From assembly GCA_035650275.1 (NCBI GenBank), contig DASRHY010000201.1, forward strand, positions 1 to 64,000: 64,000 nt of DNA, written 5' to 3'. A model generated the notes under the pieces. That model was not told the origin of the DNA. It saw only the letters and a program-made list of their open reading frames with translations, and ran no database searches. The translations under genes were made by a program, and so were the position numbers. Source of the DNA: DASRHY01 sp035650275 (GTDB lineage Bacteria > Actinomycetota > Actinomycetes > Propionibacteriales > Kribbellaceae). Shown here piece after piece: positions 33,487 to 42,353 of this stretch (position 1 is its first letter; the number at the start of each line of letters is the position of its first letter).

Positions 33487-34016
33487 CCCGCCAGTCCTTG
33501 CGTCCGCCGAACCCGAGCCAGGCTCACGCGCCTTCGGCGGACGCACTGCGGATCCGGGAGGCGGTCGGGCAGGTGCTGGACCCGGAGGTGCCGGTGCTGA
33601 CGATCGAGGACCTGGGCGTGCTGCGGGACGTGCGGGTGGACGGAGACCGGGTCACGGTGGTGGTCACGCCGACGTACTCGGGCTGCCCGGCGATGGACGT
33701 GATCCGGACCCGGATCGGCGACACCCTGGACGAGCTCGGCGTGGCGTCGTACGAGATCGAGACGGTGCTCGCGCCGGCGTGGACGACGGACTGGATGAGC
33801 GACGATGGCAAGCGCAAGCTGACCGAGTACGGGATCGCGCCGCCGACCGGCCGCCGCGCGGTCGGCGGTCCGGTGGCGCTGACGCTGACCATCCGTTGTC
33901 CGCTGTGCGGGTCGCCGGACACCAGCGAGCTGAGCCGGTTCGGCTCGACCGCGTGCAAGTCGCTGTGGCGCTGCAACTCCTGCCGTGAGCCTTTCGACCA
34001 CTTCAAGGCGATCTGA
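33483..34016 (+). CDS. paaD: PaaD, MIP18-like iron-sulfur assembly protein for the epoxidase
   Basis: 177 residues. The DUF59/MIP18 domain shows VLDPEVPVLTIEDLGVLRDV and VTPTYSGCPAMDVIRTRI. The C-terminus has paired cysteines, CPLCGS and CNSCREPF, typical of PaaD. It is thought to help build the Fe-S cluster of PaaE rather than take part in catalysis. A short Pro/His-rich N-terminal stretch precedes the domain. Confidence 0.93.
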   Translation: MTRQSLRPPNPSQAHAPSADALRIREAVGQVLDPEVPVLTIEDLGVLRDVRVDGDRVTVVVTPTYSGCPAMDVIRTRIGDTLDELGVASYEIETVLAPAWTTDWMSDDGKRKLTEYGIAPPTGRRAVGGPVALTLTIRCPLCGSPDTSELSRFGSTACKSLWRCNSCREPFDHFKAI

Positions 34017-34017
34017 C

Positions 34018-35118
34018 ATGGCCGAGACCGCCACAGCGACCAGGCGGCGGCATGCCGTCTTCCATCCACTGAGCGTGCAGGCGATCGAGCCGCTGACCGA
34101 CGACGCGGTGGCGATCACCTTCGAGGTACCGGACGAGCTGAAGGACGAGTTCGAGTTCACCGCGGGCCAGCACCTGAACATCCGCACCGCCGGCGCCGGC
34201 GACGACACCCGGCGCAGCTACTCGATCTGCTCGCCGGCCGGGTCCGGGGTGCTGCGCATCGCGGTCAAGGTGATCCCGGGCGGGCACTTCTCGGCGTACG
34301 CCGCGACCGGCATGAAGGTCGGCGACGTGGTGGACGTGATGACTCCGCTCGGCCGGTTCAACACACCGCTGGACCCGGCCAACGCCAAGCATTACGCGTT
34401 CGTCGCGGCCGGCAGCGGGATCACCCCGGTGCTGTCGCTGATCGCGACCACGCTCGCGGTCGAGCCGCACAGCCGGGTCACGCTGCTGTACGGCAACCGC
34501 ACCGCCGGCTCGGTGATGTTCGCCGACGAGCTCGCCGACCTCAAGGACTCGTACGCCGAGCGGCTGCACCTGGTCCACGTCCTGTCGCGCGAGTCGACCG
34601 GGGTCGAGCTGTTCAACGGCCGCATCGACGCAGACCGGCTGAGCCGGATCCTCGACACGATCCTGCCGGCGGACAGCGTGGACGAGTGGTTCCTGTGTGG
34701 CCCGTACGCGATGGTCGTCGGCGCCCAGGAGGTGCTCACCGGACGCGGCGTGGAGCGCAGGCACATCCACGCGGAGCTGTTCCACGTCGGCGACATCCCG
34801 CCGCCGCCCGCCGAGCAGGCCGCGCCGGTGGACGAGGACGCGGCCGAGGTGACGGTGGTGCTGGACGGCAGACGGTCCACTTTCGGGCTGAAGGAGCACG
34901 ACAAGCCGGTCCTGGACGCCACGCTGGCGGTCCGATCGGACGCGCCGTTCGCGTGCAAGGGCGGCGTCTGCGGCACATGCCGAGCGAAGCTAGTCGACGG
35001 CACCGTCCGGATGGACACCAACTGGGCCCTGGAACCGGACGAGGTGCGAGCAGGTTACGTCCTCACCTGTCAGTCCCACCCCACCAGCCCGACCGTCACC
35101 CTCGACTACGACGCCTGA
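34018..35118 (+). CDS. paaE: Phenylacetyl-CoA epoxidase reductase PaaE
   Basis: 366 residues. The FAD domain has RRSYSICS, the NAD(P) domain AAGSGITPVLSL and FLCGPYAMV. The C-terminal plant-type ferredoxin has Cys313, Cys318 and Cys321 (CKGGVCGTC) and Cys351 (LTCQSHP). PaaE passes electrons from NADPH to the PaaA di-iron centre. It starts one base after the paaD stop. It is the last gene of the operon and is followed by the 127-bp inverted-repeat element. Confidence 0.95.
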   Translation: MAETATATRRRHAVFHPLSVQAIEPLTDDAVAITFEVPDELKDEFEFTAGQHLNIRTAGAGDDTRRSYSICSPAGSGVLRIAVKVIPGGHFSAYAATGMKVGDVVDVMTPLGRFNTPLDPANAKHYAFVAAGSGITPVLSLIATTLAVEPHSRVTLLYGNRTAGSVMFADELADLKDSYAERLHLVHVLSRESTGVELFNGRIDADRLSRILDTILPADSVDEWFLCGPYAMVVGAQEVLTGRGVERRHIHAELFHVGDIPPPPAEQAAPVDEDAAEVTVVLDGRRSTFGLKEHDKPVLDATLAVRSDAPFACKGGVCGTCRAKLVDGTVRMDTNWALEPDEVRAGYVLTCQSHPTSPTVTLDYDA

Positions 35119-35154
35119 GCCGTACGGCGTCTGACCCAAAATCTGACCCAGCAT

Positions 35155-35281
35155 CGCCGACTGGACCCAATCGCCAAGGTGTGTCCGCGCCGAGTGGACG
35201 CGAGTTTCAGCCCGCCCCGGCCAACCTGGAACATGCGACCAGTGGAGGCCAACACACCCTGGAACTCGGGTCCAGTCGGCG
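35155..35281. repeat. 127-bp element with perfect 14-bp terminal inverted repeats
   Basis: CGCCGACTGGACCC (35155-35168) and GGGTCCAGTCGGCG (35268-35281) are exact complements. Inside them GGTGTGT (35178-35184) and ACACACC (35252-35258) pair symmetrically, each nine bases in from the termini, so the whole element can fold as one long stem. It fills the gap between the convergent paaE and the hypothetical gene at 35296. It could be a miniature mobile element (no target duplication seen) or an elaborate bidirectional terminator. Confidence 0.6.
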
Positions 35282-35295
35282 CCAAAAGGGGGAGG

Positions 35296-35787
35296 TCAGG
35301 GGCGGCGGGTCGCGCGCATCTCTTGCTCGAGGCGCCATGTGGCGCCGCCGTCGTCGGAGATCTCGCCGCGCCAGACGAACGAGTCCGGCTTGATGTCGTT
35401 GAACGACCACCGGATCGGGCGACCGTCGGACTGCTCGCCCTGCTGCATGATCCGGTCACCGGCGCGGCGGCCGACCAGGCTGCAGTACGAGCCCCACTTC
35501 GGCGCGACCCACTGGACCCGCCAGGCGTCGATGGCCGGGTCGTAGGCGCGCACCGTCGTGCCGAAGCCGCGCTCCGGCGAGCCCCAGAGGTCCTGGACCG
35601 CTCGGCCGTCGAGCACCCAGCCGAAGTGCACCTCACCGCGGCTGTCGAACCACTCGCCGCGCTCCTCGTCGTACTGGTGGTTGTCGATATCCCAGGAGCC
35701 GACGAACTGGCCGTACAGGCCGGCGTTGTCGCCGAGATCGGGATGCGGCCCGTCGGCGGACAGGTACGGAATGATCGGGTTGTCCAT
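35296..35787 (-). CDS. Hypothetical protein, calycin-like pattern
   Basis: 163 residues, not assigned to a named family with confidence. It opens MDNPIIPYLSADGPHPDLGD and contains LYGQFVGSWDIDNHQYDEER, then alternating short strands (GEVHFGWVLDGRAVQDLW and GDRIMQQGEQSDGRPIRWSF). A G-x-W near the start followed by a beta-rich body resembles DUF1579 or lipocalin-like proteins. There is no signal peptide. The ATG at 35787 has a modest AGGCTGGA upstream; an ATG at 35841 is possible but has no ribosome site and lies very close to the divergent AraC gene. Confidence 0.7.
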   Translation of the reverse strand: MDNPIIPYLSADGPHPDLGDNAGLYGQFVGSWDIDNHQYDEERGEWFDSRGEVHFGWVLDGRAVQDLWGSPERGFGTTVRAYDPAIDAWRVQWVAPKWGSYCSLVGRRAGDRIMQQGEQSDGRPIRWSFNDIKPDSFVWRGEISDDGGATWRLEQEMRATRRP

Positions 35788-35871
35788 GCAGTCCAGCCTG
35801 GCTGGATCGTCGCCGCGAGTCTTGAACGATCTTGCGCTCATCTTGTCGGTGCGGACGCATAGCGTGGACCC

Positions 35872-36678
35872 GTGCTCGAGTCACGGACGCTGGTCGACAC
35901 CGCGGAGGCGACCGTCGCCGAGGTGCGCTGCCTGCACGAGCAGCCGGGCTGGTCGGCCCTCGAGCCCGTCAGGCGGTTCGGGGTGGTGCTGGTGCGGTCC
36001 GGGGTGTTCCGGCGCGAGGTCGACGGTGCGGAGGCGGTGGTCGACGCGTGCGCGGGCTATGTGCAGCGGCCGGGGAGTGAGCAGCGGTTCAACCATCCGG
36101 CGGGCGACGACGTCTGCACGTTCGTGTCGCTGCCGGCGGCCGAGCTCGAGCTGGTCACCCGTGGAGCAGAGCTGTCCAGGGACGCGCCGGTGCTCACGTC
36201 GGCGGCGGTCGACCTCGGGCACCGGGCGCTGGCCGCCAGGGCACGGGCCGGGACGGCGGCACCGGACGAGCTCGCGGAGCGAGCCGTCGTCCTGGTCGGC
36301 GGCGTGCTGGCCGGGCTGGCGCCCGACGCGGTCGCGGCAGGCTTCCCGGTGGCACGGTCGGCGCACCGGGCGGCCGACCAGGTCCGGCAGGCGCTGGCGA
36401 CCGATCCGGGTCTCGGACTGGCGGACCTTGGACGGGTCGCCGGCCTGTCGTCGTACCACGTGAGCCGGGTGTTCCGGCGGACGACGGGCGTGACGATCAG
36501 CGCGTTCCGGTCCCGGCTCAAGGTGCGGCAGGCACTGGACCGGCTGGCCGCCGGCGAGCGGGACCTGGCCGCGCTCGCGATCGGCTCACGGTTCGCCGAC
36601 CAGGCGCATCTGACCCGCGTTGTGCGGCGGGAGACCGGCCGCACGCCCGGTCAGCTGCGGGCCTTGCTCGCCCCCTGA
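35872..36678 (+). CDS. AraC-family transcriptional regulator
   Basis: 268 residues. An N-terminal cupin-like sensing part (SGVFRREVDGAEAVVDACAG and EQRFNHPAGDDVCTFVSL) precedes the C-terminal double helix-turn-helix (GLADLGRVAGLSSYHVSRVF and DLAALAIGSRFADQAHLTRV) that ends in the family signature RRETGRTPGQLR. It is divergent from the hypothetical gene at 35787, its likely target. TAGCGT (35860-35865) lies six bases before the GTG, fitting a leaderless mRNA. Confidence 0.87.
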   Translation: MLESRTLVDTAEATVAEVRCLHEQPGWSALEPVRRFGVVLVRSGVFRREVDGAEAVVDACAGYVQRPGSEQRFNHPAGDDVCTFVSLPAAELELVTRGAELSRDAPVLTSAAVDLGHRALAARARAGTAAPDELAERAVVLVGGVLAGLAPDAVAAGFPVARSAHRAADQVRQALATDPGLGLADLGRVAGLSSYHVSRVFRRTTGVTISAFRSRLKVRQALDRLAAGERDLAALAIGSRFADQAHLTRVVRRETGRTPGQLRALLAP

Positions 36679-36829
36679 CCGCTCGGGCCGGAACCGGTCT
36701 GGGCGGACGCTGTCGTGAGTATCACCACCGACCGTGAAATTCGGTGACCGATCGTCGACGTCCGTGGCATTCCAAGAAAATTCTCCTGATCCGTGTAACA
36801 CCTGGCCGGGCTCCAGCGATAGGACGAGT

Positions 36830-36875
36830 GAGCCTGGTGGCTGCCCGGACCCCCGAGCGGACAGCCACCAGGCTC
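36830..36875 (+). terminator. Hairpin between the AraC gene and dapA
   Basis: GAGCCTGGTGGCTG (36830-36843) pairs perfectly with CAGCCACCAGGCTC (36862-36875) around an 18-base loop. It lies 151 bases after the araC-type stop and about 88 before the dapA promoter box, so it isolates dapA. The rest of the 298-bp gap shows no coding frame; an A/T-richer patch at 36767-36790 is its only other notable stretch. Confidence 0.75.
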
Positions 36876-36963
36876 TATCCATATCCATGCCCAACGACCG
36901 GGCCCGCTTGCCAGGCCCGCGTGTCGTGCCGGTGCACCCCGACACCTGACGGACACGGACCGG

Positions 36964-36969
36964 TAGCCT
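36964..36969 (+). promoter_or_regulatory. -10 box of a leaderless dapA transcript
   Basis: TAGCCT ends seven bases before the dapA ATG and no ribosome site is present, so transcription should begin at or next to the start codon. No good -35 box is seen. Confidence 0.5.
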
Positions 36970-36976
36970 GACGCTC

Positions 36977-37891
36977 ATGGCCACTGCAGCACCTTCCACC
37001 CCTTCGCACACTCCGTTCGGCCGGGTCGGCACCGCGATGGTGACCCCCTTCGACTCCGAGCGGGCGCTCGATCTGGACGCCGCCCAGCGGCTCGCCAGCC
37101 ACCTCGTCGACCACGGCAGCGACGCGCTCGTGATCAGCGGTACGACGGGGGAGTCGCCGACCACGAACGACAAGGAGAAGGCGGACCTGCTCCGGGTCGT
37201 GCTGGAGGCGGTCGGGGACCGCGCCACGATCGTCGCGGGCGTCGGCAGCTTCGACACCGCGCATACGGTGTCCGCGGCGCGGGCGGCCGAGGCGATCGGC
37301 GCGCACGGGCTGCTGGTCGTCACGCCGTACTACAACAAGCCGCCGCAGGACGGCATCCGGCAGCACTTCACCGCGGTCGCAGACGCGACCGGCCTGGACG
37401 TGATGCTGTACGACGTCCCGGCCCGGACGGCGATGAAGATCGCCACCGAGACACTGCTGCAGCTCGCCGAGCACCCGCGGATCGTCGCGGTCAAGGACGC
37501 CAAGGGCGACCTCGCTGCCACCACGAAGGTGCTCGCCAACACCGACCTGGCGATCTACAGCGGCGCGGACGAGCTCAACCTGCCGCTGTTGGCGATGGGC
37601 GCCGTCGGCATGGTCAGCGTGGTCGGGCACGTCGCGGGCGACGACTACCGGGCGATGGTGGAGGCCGTCGACGTCGGTGACCTGGCGAGCGCTCGCGAGA
37701 TCGACCGGCGACTGGTGCCCGCGGTCGAGGCGATCATGACCCGCACTCAGGGCGCGATCATGGCCAAGGCGGCGCTCAAGCTGACCGGCGTACTGGAGCA
37801 CGCCACCATGCGACTGCCGCTGGTGGATGCGACCCCCGAACAGGTGGACTGGCTGACCACGGACCTCAAGACCGCGGGTCTCCTGCGATGA
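36977..37891 (+). CDS. dapA: 4-hydroxy-tetrahydrodipicolinate synthase
   Basis: 304 residues, TIM-barrel aldolase. The pyruvate Schiff-base lysine is Lys173 (IVAVKDAKGD). The proton-relay residues are Thr57 in VISGTTGESPT and Tyr145 in MLYDVPARTA, and VVTPYYNKP is the standard active-site strand. It condenses pyruvate with aspartate semialdehyde, the step before DapB. The stop overlaps rnj as ATGA, the dapA-rnj pair also known in mycobacteria. Confidence 0.95.
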   Translation: MATAAPSTPSHTPFGRVGTAMVTPFDSERALDLDAAQRLASHLVDHGSDALVISGTTGESPTTNDKEKADLLRVVLEAVGDRATIVAGVGSFDTAHTVSAARAAEAIGAHGLLVVTPYYNKPPQDGIRQHFTAVADATGLDVMLYDVPARTAMKIATETLLQLAEHPRIVAVKDAKGDLAATTKVLANTDLAIYSGADELNLPLLAMGAVGMVSVVGHVAGDDYRAMVEAVDVGDLASAREIDRRLVPAVEAIMTRTQGAIMAKAALKLTGVLEHATMRLPLVDATPEQVDWLTTDLKTAGLLR

Positions 37892-39579
37892 GTCATCCGC
37901 ATCCCGATCTGTCCGCGCCCGGTCCGCTCAGTCCGGGCGCGCTCCGCGTCATCCCGCTCGGTGGTCTCGGCGAGGTCGGCCGGAACATGACCGTCTTCGA
38001 GTACGACGGCAAGCTGCTGATCGTCGACTGCGGTGTGTTGTTCCCGGAGGAGAACCACCCCGGCGTCGACCTGATCCTGCCGGACTTCGAACCGATCCGT
38101 GGCCGGCTGGACGACATCGAGGCGGTCGTCCTCACACACGGGCACGAGGACCACATCGGCGCCGTGCCGTACCTGCTGCGGGAGCGGCTGGACCTCCCGC
38201 TGATCGGCTCCCGGCTGACGCTCGCGCTGCTCGAGGCGAAGCTGAAGGAGCACCGGCACCGCAACGTCCCGCAGATCGTGGTCAAGGAAGGTGACGTGAT
38301 CACCTTCGGGCCGTTCGAGTGTGAGTTCGTGGCGGTGAACCACTCGATCCCGGACGCGCTCGCGGTGGCGATCCGGACCGGCGCCGGCACCGTGCTGCAC
38401 ACCGGCGACTTCAAGATGGATCAGCTGCCGCTGGACAACCGGATCACCGACCTGCGCGCATTCGCCCGGCTCGGTGAGGAGGGCGTGGACCTGTTCTGCG
38501 TCGACTCGACCAACTCCGAGGTGCCGGGCTTCACCACTCTGGAGCGCGACATCTCGCCGGTGCTGGACCGGGTCTTCGCCGGCTCCGACCAGCGGATCAT
38601 CGTCGCCTGCTTCGCCTCCCACGTGCACCGGGTCCAGCAGGTGATGGACGCCGCGGTGCAGCACGGCCGCAAGGTCGCGTACGTCGGCCGGTCGATGGTG
38701 CGGAACATGGGCGTGGCCCGCGACCTGGGCTTCCTCACCGTGCCGGGCGACACGCTGATCGACATGCGCGAGCTGGAGAACCACCCGCCGGAGAAGGTGG
38801 TGCTGATCTCGACCGGCTCCCAGGGCGAACCGATGTCCGCATTGTCGCGGATCGCCGCGAACGACCATCACGTGGTGCGGATCCAGCGCGGCGACACCGT
38901 CGTACTGGCGTCGTCGCTGATCCCCGGGAACGAGAACTCGGTGTACCGGGTGATCAACGGCCTGACCCGGCACGGCGCGAAGGTCGTACACAAGGGCAAC
39001 GCCCTCGTCCACGTATCGGGACACGCGAGTGCGGGCGAGCTGCTGTACTGCTACAACATCGTGAAGCCGCGCAACGTGATGCCGATGCACGGCGAGATCC
39101 GGCACCTGCACGCGAACGCGGAGCTGGCCCGGCAGACCGGCGTCCCGGCGGACAACGTCGTGGTCGTCGAGGACGGCGTGGTCGTCGACCTGGTGGATCG
39201 CAAGGCGAAGGTCGCGGGCAAGGTCGACTGCGGCTACGTGTTCGTGGACGGGTCGACGGTCGGCGACATCACCGAGACCTCGCTGAAGGACCGCCGGATC
39301 CTCGGCGACGAGGGATTCATCTCGATCATCGCGGTGATGGACTCGGTGACCGGCAAGCTGACCGCGGGTCCCGAGATCCACGCGCGGGGGTTCGTCGAGG
39401 ACGACAGCGTGTTCGACGAGGTGAAGCCGCAGATCGAGGCCGAGATCGACAAGGCGATCAGCTCGGGGGTGGACGACACGTACCAGCTGCAGCAGGTGAT
39501 CCGCCGGGTCGTCGGCAAGTGGGTCAGCGACAAGCTGCGCCGCCGGCCAATGATCATCCCGGTCGTGATCGAGAGCTAA
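37888..39579 (+). CDS. rnj: Ribonuclease J
   Basis: 563 residues. The metallo-beta-lactamase motif THGHEDHIGA holds His84, His86, Asp88 and His89. The beta-CASP domain contains CFASHVHRVQQVMDAA and STGSQGEPMSALSRIA, and the terminal metal ligand lies in PMHGEIRHLHANAELA. RNase J combines 5' exonuclease and endonuclease activity in mRNA turnover and rRNA maturation. It is translationally coupled to dapA. Confidence 0.95.
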   Translation: MSHPHPDLSAPGPLSPGALRVIPLGGLGEVGRNMTVFEYDGKLLIVDCGVLFPEENHPGVDLILPDFEPIRGRLDDIEAVVLTHGHEDHIGAVPYLLRERLDLPLIGSRLTLALLEAKLKEHRHRNVPQIVVKEGDVITFGPFECEFVAVNHSIPDALAVAIRTGAGTVLHTGDFKMDQLPLDNRITDLRAFARLGEEGVDLFCVDSTNSEVPGFTTLERDISPVLDRVFAGSDQRIIVACFASHVHRVQQVMDAAVQHGRKVAYVGRSMVRNMGVARDLGFLTVPGDTLIDMRELENHPPEKVVLISTGSQGEPMSALSRIAANDHHVVRIQRGDTVVLASSLIPGNENSVYRVINGLTRHGAKVVHKGNALVHVSGHASAGELLYCYNIVKPRNVMPMHGEIRHLHANAELARQTGVPADNVVVVEDGVVVDLVDRKAKVAGKVDCGYVFVDGSTVGDITETSLKDRRILGDEGFISIIAVMDSVTGKLTAGPEIHARGFVEDDSVFDEVKPQIEAEIDKAISSGVDDTYQLQQVIRRVVGKWVSDKLRRRPMIIPVVIES

Positions 39580-39594
39580 GGGGGACCGGCGGTC

Positions 39595-40620
39595 ATGTCG
39601 ACAGCCAACGGTTCGGGGCAGCGGCGCCCGACGATGAAGGAGGTCGCGGCGCGGGCGGGGGTCGCGCTCAAGACGGTCTCCCGGGTGGTGAACGAGGAGC
39701 CGAACGTCAGCCCAGAGCTGACCGCGAAGGTGCAGCAGGCGATCCAGGAGCTGAACTACACGCCGAACGAGAGCGCCCGGATGCTGCGCCGTGGCAGGAC
39801 CGGCACCGTCGCGGTGGTGATCCGCGACATCGGCGACCCGTTCTTCGCCTCGCTCGGCCGGGCGGTCGAGCTGTGGGCCCGGTCCACCGGCTCGGTGCTG
39901 ATGATCGGGCTCACCGACGAGGACCCGGACCGCGAGCGCGACGTCTGCCTGGAGTTCGTGGCGCGGCGGCCGGATGCGCTGATCATGGCGCCGATCGGAG
40001 AGACCCAGGAGTACCTGGCGCCACACGTGGATGCCGGCATGGCGGTGGTCACGATCGACCGGCCGGCACACGGGATCGAGGCAGACGCGGTGCTCGCCGA
40101 CAACGCCGGCGGCATCGACCAGGCCGTCGACCACCTGGTCAAGCTCGGCCACCAGCGGATCGCGTACCTGGGCGACGACGAGCGGATCTTCACCGCTCGG
40201 GAACGCGTGGTCGCGTACCGGGCGGCGATGCGGCGGCACGACCTCGAGGTGGACGAGGACATGGTGCACCTGTCCGAGCCGACCACCGAGGGGATCGGGA
40301 TCACGCTGTCCGCGGTGCTCGACGTGCCGTCGCCGGCGACCGCGATCATCAGCGGCAACAACCGCACCACGGTCGAGGTGCTGCGCGGGCTGGCCGGGCG
40401 GCGGGAGCAGGTCGCGCTGGTGTCGTTCGACGACCTGGAGCTCGGCGACCTGCTCACGCCCGGGCTGACCGCGGTCGCGCAGTCCGCGGACGTGATGGCC
40501 CGGACCGCGATCCAGCTGATGACCGAACGGCTGCCCGAGCCGCACCGCCCGAGCCGTACCGTCCGTGTCCCGGTCCGGCTCACCATTCGCGGCTCCGGCG
40601 AGATCGCACCCTCGACCTGA
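39595..40620 (+). CDS. LacI-family transcriptional regulator
   Basis: 341 residues. The N-terminal LacI helix-turn-helix is TMKEVAARAGVALKTVSRVV, followed by the hinge helix segment NESARMLRRGRTGTVAVVIR. The rest is a periplasmic-binding-protein-like sensor (DIGDPFFASLGRAVELWARS, HLVKLGHQRIAYLGDDERIF, VALVSFDDLELGDLLTPGLT). It begins 15 bases after rnj. No sugar-utilisation genes are adjacent, so the regulon is unknown. Confidence 0.88.
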   Translation: MSTANGSGQRRPTMKEVAARAGVALKTVSRVVNEEPNVSPELTAKVQQAIQELNYTPNESARMLRRGRTGTVAVVIRDIGDPFFASLGRAVELWARSTGSVLMIGLTDEDPDRERDVCLEFVARRPDALIMAPIGETQEYLAPHVDAGMAVVTIDRPAHGIEADAVLADNAGGIDQAVDHLVKLGHQRIAYLGDDERIFTARERVVAYRAAMRRHDLEVDEDMVHLSEPTTEGIGITLSAVLDVPSPATAIISGNNRTTVEVLRGLAGRREQVALVSFDDLELGDLLTPGLTAVAQSADVMARTAIQLMTERLPEPHRPSRTVRVPVRLTIRGSGEIAPST

Positions 40621-40688
40621 TCCCCGCAAGCCTTGAATGCGGACGTTGGCTCGGACGGACGTGTACGACGGACGTCCACGGACCGGGC

Positions 40689-40694
40689 TAGGAT
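40689..40694 (+). promoter_or_regulatory. -10 box of a leaderless tetR transcript
   Basis: TAGGAT stands seven bases before the GTG start of the TetR gene, with no ribosome site. Just upstream, GACGT (40659) and ACGTC (40672) form a small dyad that could be an operator. Confidence 0.5.
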
Positions 40695-40701
40695 CACCGC
40701 C

Positions 40702-41274
40702 GTGAGCAATCGCGAGAAGCTGCTGGCCGGCGCGAAACAACTGATCTCCGAGAAGGGCTACGGCCAGATCACCGCGCGGGACCTGGTGACGGTGTCCGAG
40801 ACCAACCTCGCGTCGATCGGGTACCACTTCGGGTCGAAGGAGGCGCTGCTCACCGAGGCGGTGCTGGACTCGTTCACCAGCTGGGGTGCGGACCTGAAGC
40901 GGGCGATCGGCGAGATCGACACCGACGACCCGGCCGAGCGGCTCGCCGCGATCCTGGACACCCTGGTCGGGTTCTTCAGCACCGACCAGAGCTCGACGAT
41001 CGCGAGCATCGAGGCGTTCGCCCGGTCCCCGCACGCGCCCGAGGTCCGCGAACGACTGGCCGCCGTGTACGCCGACTCCCGCGCCGCGGTCGCGAGCGTG
41101 GTGCTCGAGGTCGACCCCGCCGACGTGGACGCACAGCAGGCGCACCGGATCGGGTCGCTCGGCCTGGCCCTGATCGACGGGCTCGCGCTGCAGTGGCTCG
41201 TCGACCCGAAGCACGCTCCGTCGGGCTCCGACATCGCCGAGGCGCTCCGAGACCTCGGCGCGCGCCAGCGCTGA
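40702..41274 (+). CDS. TetR-family transcriptional regulator
   Basis: 190 residues. The helix-turn-helix is REKLLAGAKQLISEKGYGQI, then LVTVSETNLASIGYHFGSKE. The GYHFGSKEALLTEA segment is the usual end of the DNA-binding domain. The C-terminal part is short and helical (LDTLVGFFSTDQSSTIASIE). The GTG at 40702 is chosen for the promoter box immediately upstream and the correct domain start. It converges on the D-amino-acid oxidase gene. The ligand and targets are unknown. Confidence 0.85.
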   Translation: MSNREKLLAGAKQLISEKGYGQITARDLVTVSETNLASIGYHFGSKEALLTEAVLDSFTSWGADLKRAIGEIDTDDPAERLAAILDTLVGFFSTDQSSTIASIEAFARSPHAPEVRERLAAVYADSRAAVASVVLEVDPADVDAQQAHRIGSLGLALIDGLALQWLVDPKHAPSGSDIAEALRDLGARQR

Positions 41275-41342
41275 TTTGTCAGGCAGTTCGCCGCATAGTC
41301 ACCGGAGCGTCACCGCGTCTGCATAGGGCTGTCTCGGTACAT

Positions 41343-42287
41343 CTACGGCACGAGTGCGAGGACGTCGTCGGCGCTGCCCCAGGACCATGTGACGCCGATC
41401 CCGCCGTGGCCGTAGTTGTGGATGCACATCGCGGTTCCGAGCGGCTCCCGTTCGAGCCGCGGTGTGTCCCGCACCGGCCGCAGCCCGGCCTCGACCGCGA
41501 GGATCTCTGCACCGGCCAGCCGGGGCTCGACCGCGGTACAGCGGGCCAGGATCTGCTGGGTCGCCGCCGGGTCGGGGGTGCGGTCCCAGTCATCATCGAT
41601 CTGTACGCCGCCGAGCACCACCCTGTCGCCGTACGGGAAGAACCCGGCCCAGGCGTTCCCCTCCAGTGCGGCCTCGTAGAAGAACGTGTCCAGCCCGGGG
41701 TTGGCGACGATCACGTGCTGTCCCTTGACCGCGCGGACCCGGTCGTCACCGACCAGGTCGCGAGCACCGGTCCCGGTGCAGTTCACCACCACCGGTGCCG
41801 CCTCGGCGGCCTCGGCCAGGTCGGCGACCCGGCGCAGCACGATCTCGCCGTCGGCGGCGGTGAGCCGGGAGCTCAGATAGTCCAGGTACCGCGGCATGTC
41901 CGCGGTCGGCACCTCGACCCAGAACGCGACCGGGAACCCGGCCGACTCGTCCGGGTCGCAGAGCGCGAACCCTGGGATCCGGGACGCCCACGGCGGGGCG
42001 TCCCCCGCTCTTGACGCCAGCCGCCCGCGCCCGAGGCGCACACCAGTGTCAGGCTGCTGCGCCAGCTCACGGAAGACGGTGTCGGCGGCCTTGCCCCAGC
42101 GGTCCAGCCGCTCGTCGCCGTACGGGAAGTTCGGCCCGCACAGCGCACCCGCCACTGCCGAGGTGGTGTCCCGCGGCTGCTCCGCACTCCACACCGTGAC
42201 CCGCCGGCCCGACTCGGCCAGCCGGATCGCGCTCGTCAGTCCAACCACACCCGCGCCCACCACGATGACGTCCATGCGGTCCAGCAT
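41343..42287 (-). CDS. D-amino-acid oxidase (FAD)
   Basis: 314 residues. The FAD-binding motif VIVVGAGVVGLTSAIRLAES opens the protein; VNCTGTGARDLVGDDRVRAV and VKGQHVIV follow. The signature IHNYGHGGIGVTWSWGSADD near the C-terminus is that of true D-amino-acid oxidases, which carry the second flavin-binding site there. It would oxidise a D-amino acid (or glycine) to the 2-oxo acid, ammonia and hydrogen peroxide. The ATG at 42275 is an alternative start. It lies 66 bp downstream of the riboswitch-controlled PLP gene in the same direction and is probably co-transcribed. Confidence 0.86.
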   Translation of the reverse strand: MLDRMDVIVVGAGVVGLTSAIRLAESGRRVTVWSAEQPRDTTSAVAGALCGPNFPYGDERLDRWGKAADTVFRELAQQPDTGVRLGRGRLASRAGDAPPWASRIPGFALCDPDESAGFPVAFWVEVPTADMPRYLDYLSSRLTAADGEIVLRRVADLAEAAEAAPVVVNCTGTGARDLVGDDRVRAVKGQHVIVANPGLDTFFYEAALEGNAWAGFFPYGDRVVLGGVQIDDDWDRTPDPAATQQILARCTAVEPRLAGAEILAVEAGLRPVRDTPRLEREPLGTAMCIHNYGHGGIGVTWSWGSADDVLALVP

Positions 42288-42353
42288 GGCCCCAGCGCGG
42301 TGCCGCGGGCTTGAACGTTCGGGAGATCAAGGCCCTCGCGGACGTCGTGTGGG

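Noticed and set aside
35296..35841. Upstream ATG at 35841 for the hypothetical gene
   Set aside because: It lacks a ribosome site and leaves only 30 bp for two divergent promoters; ATG at 35787 is preferred.
37747..41214. A 1155-codon minus-strand frame opposite dapA, rnj, lacI and tetR
   Set aside because: Spans four recognisable + strand genes and has no domain or ribosome site; typical high-GC antisense artefact.
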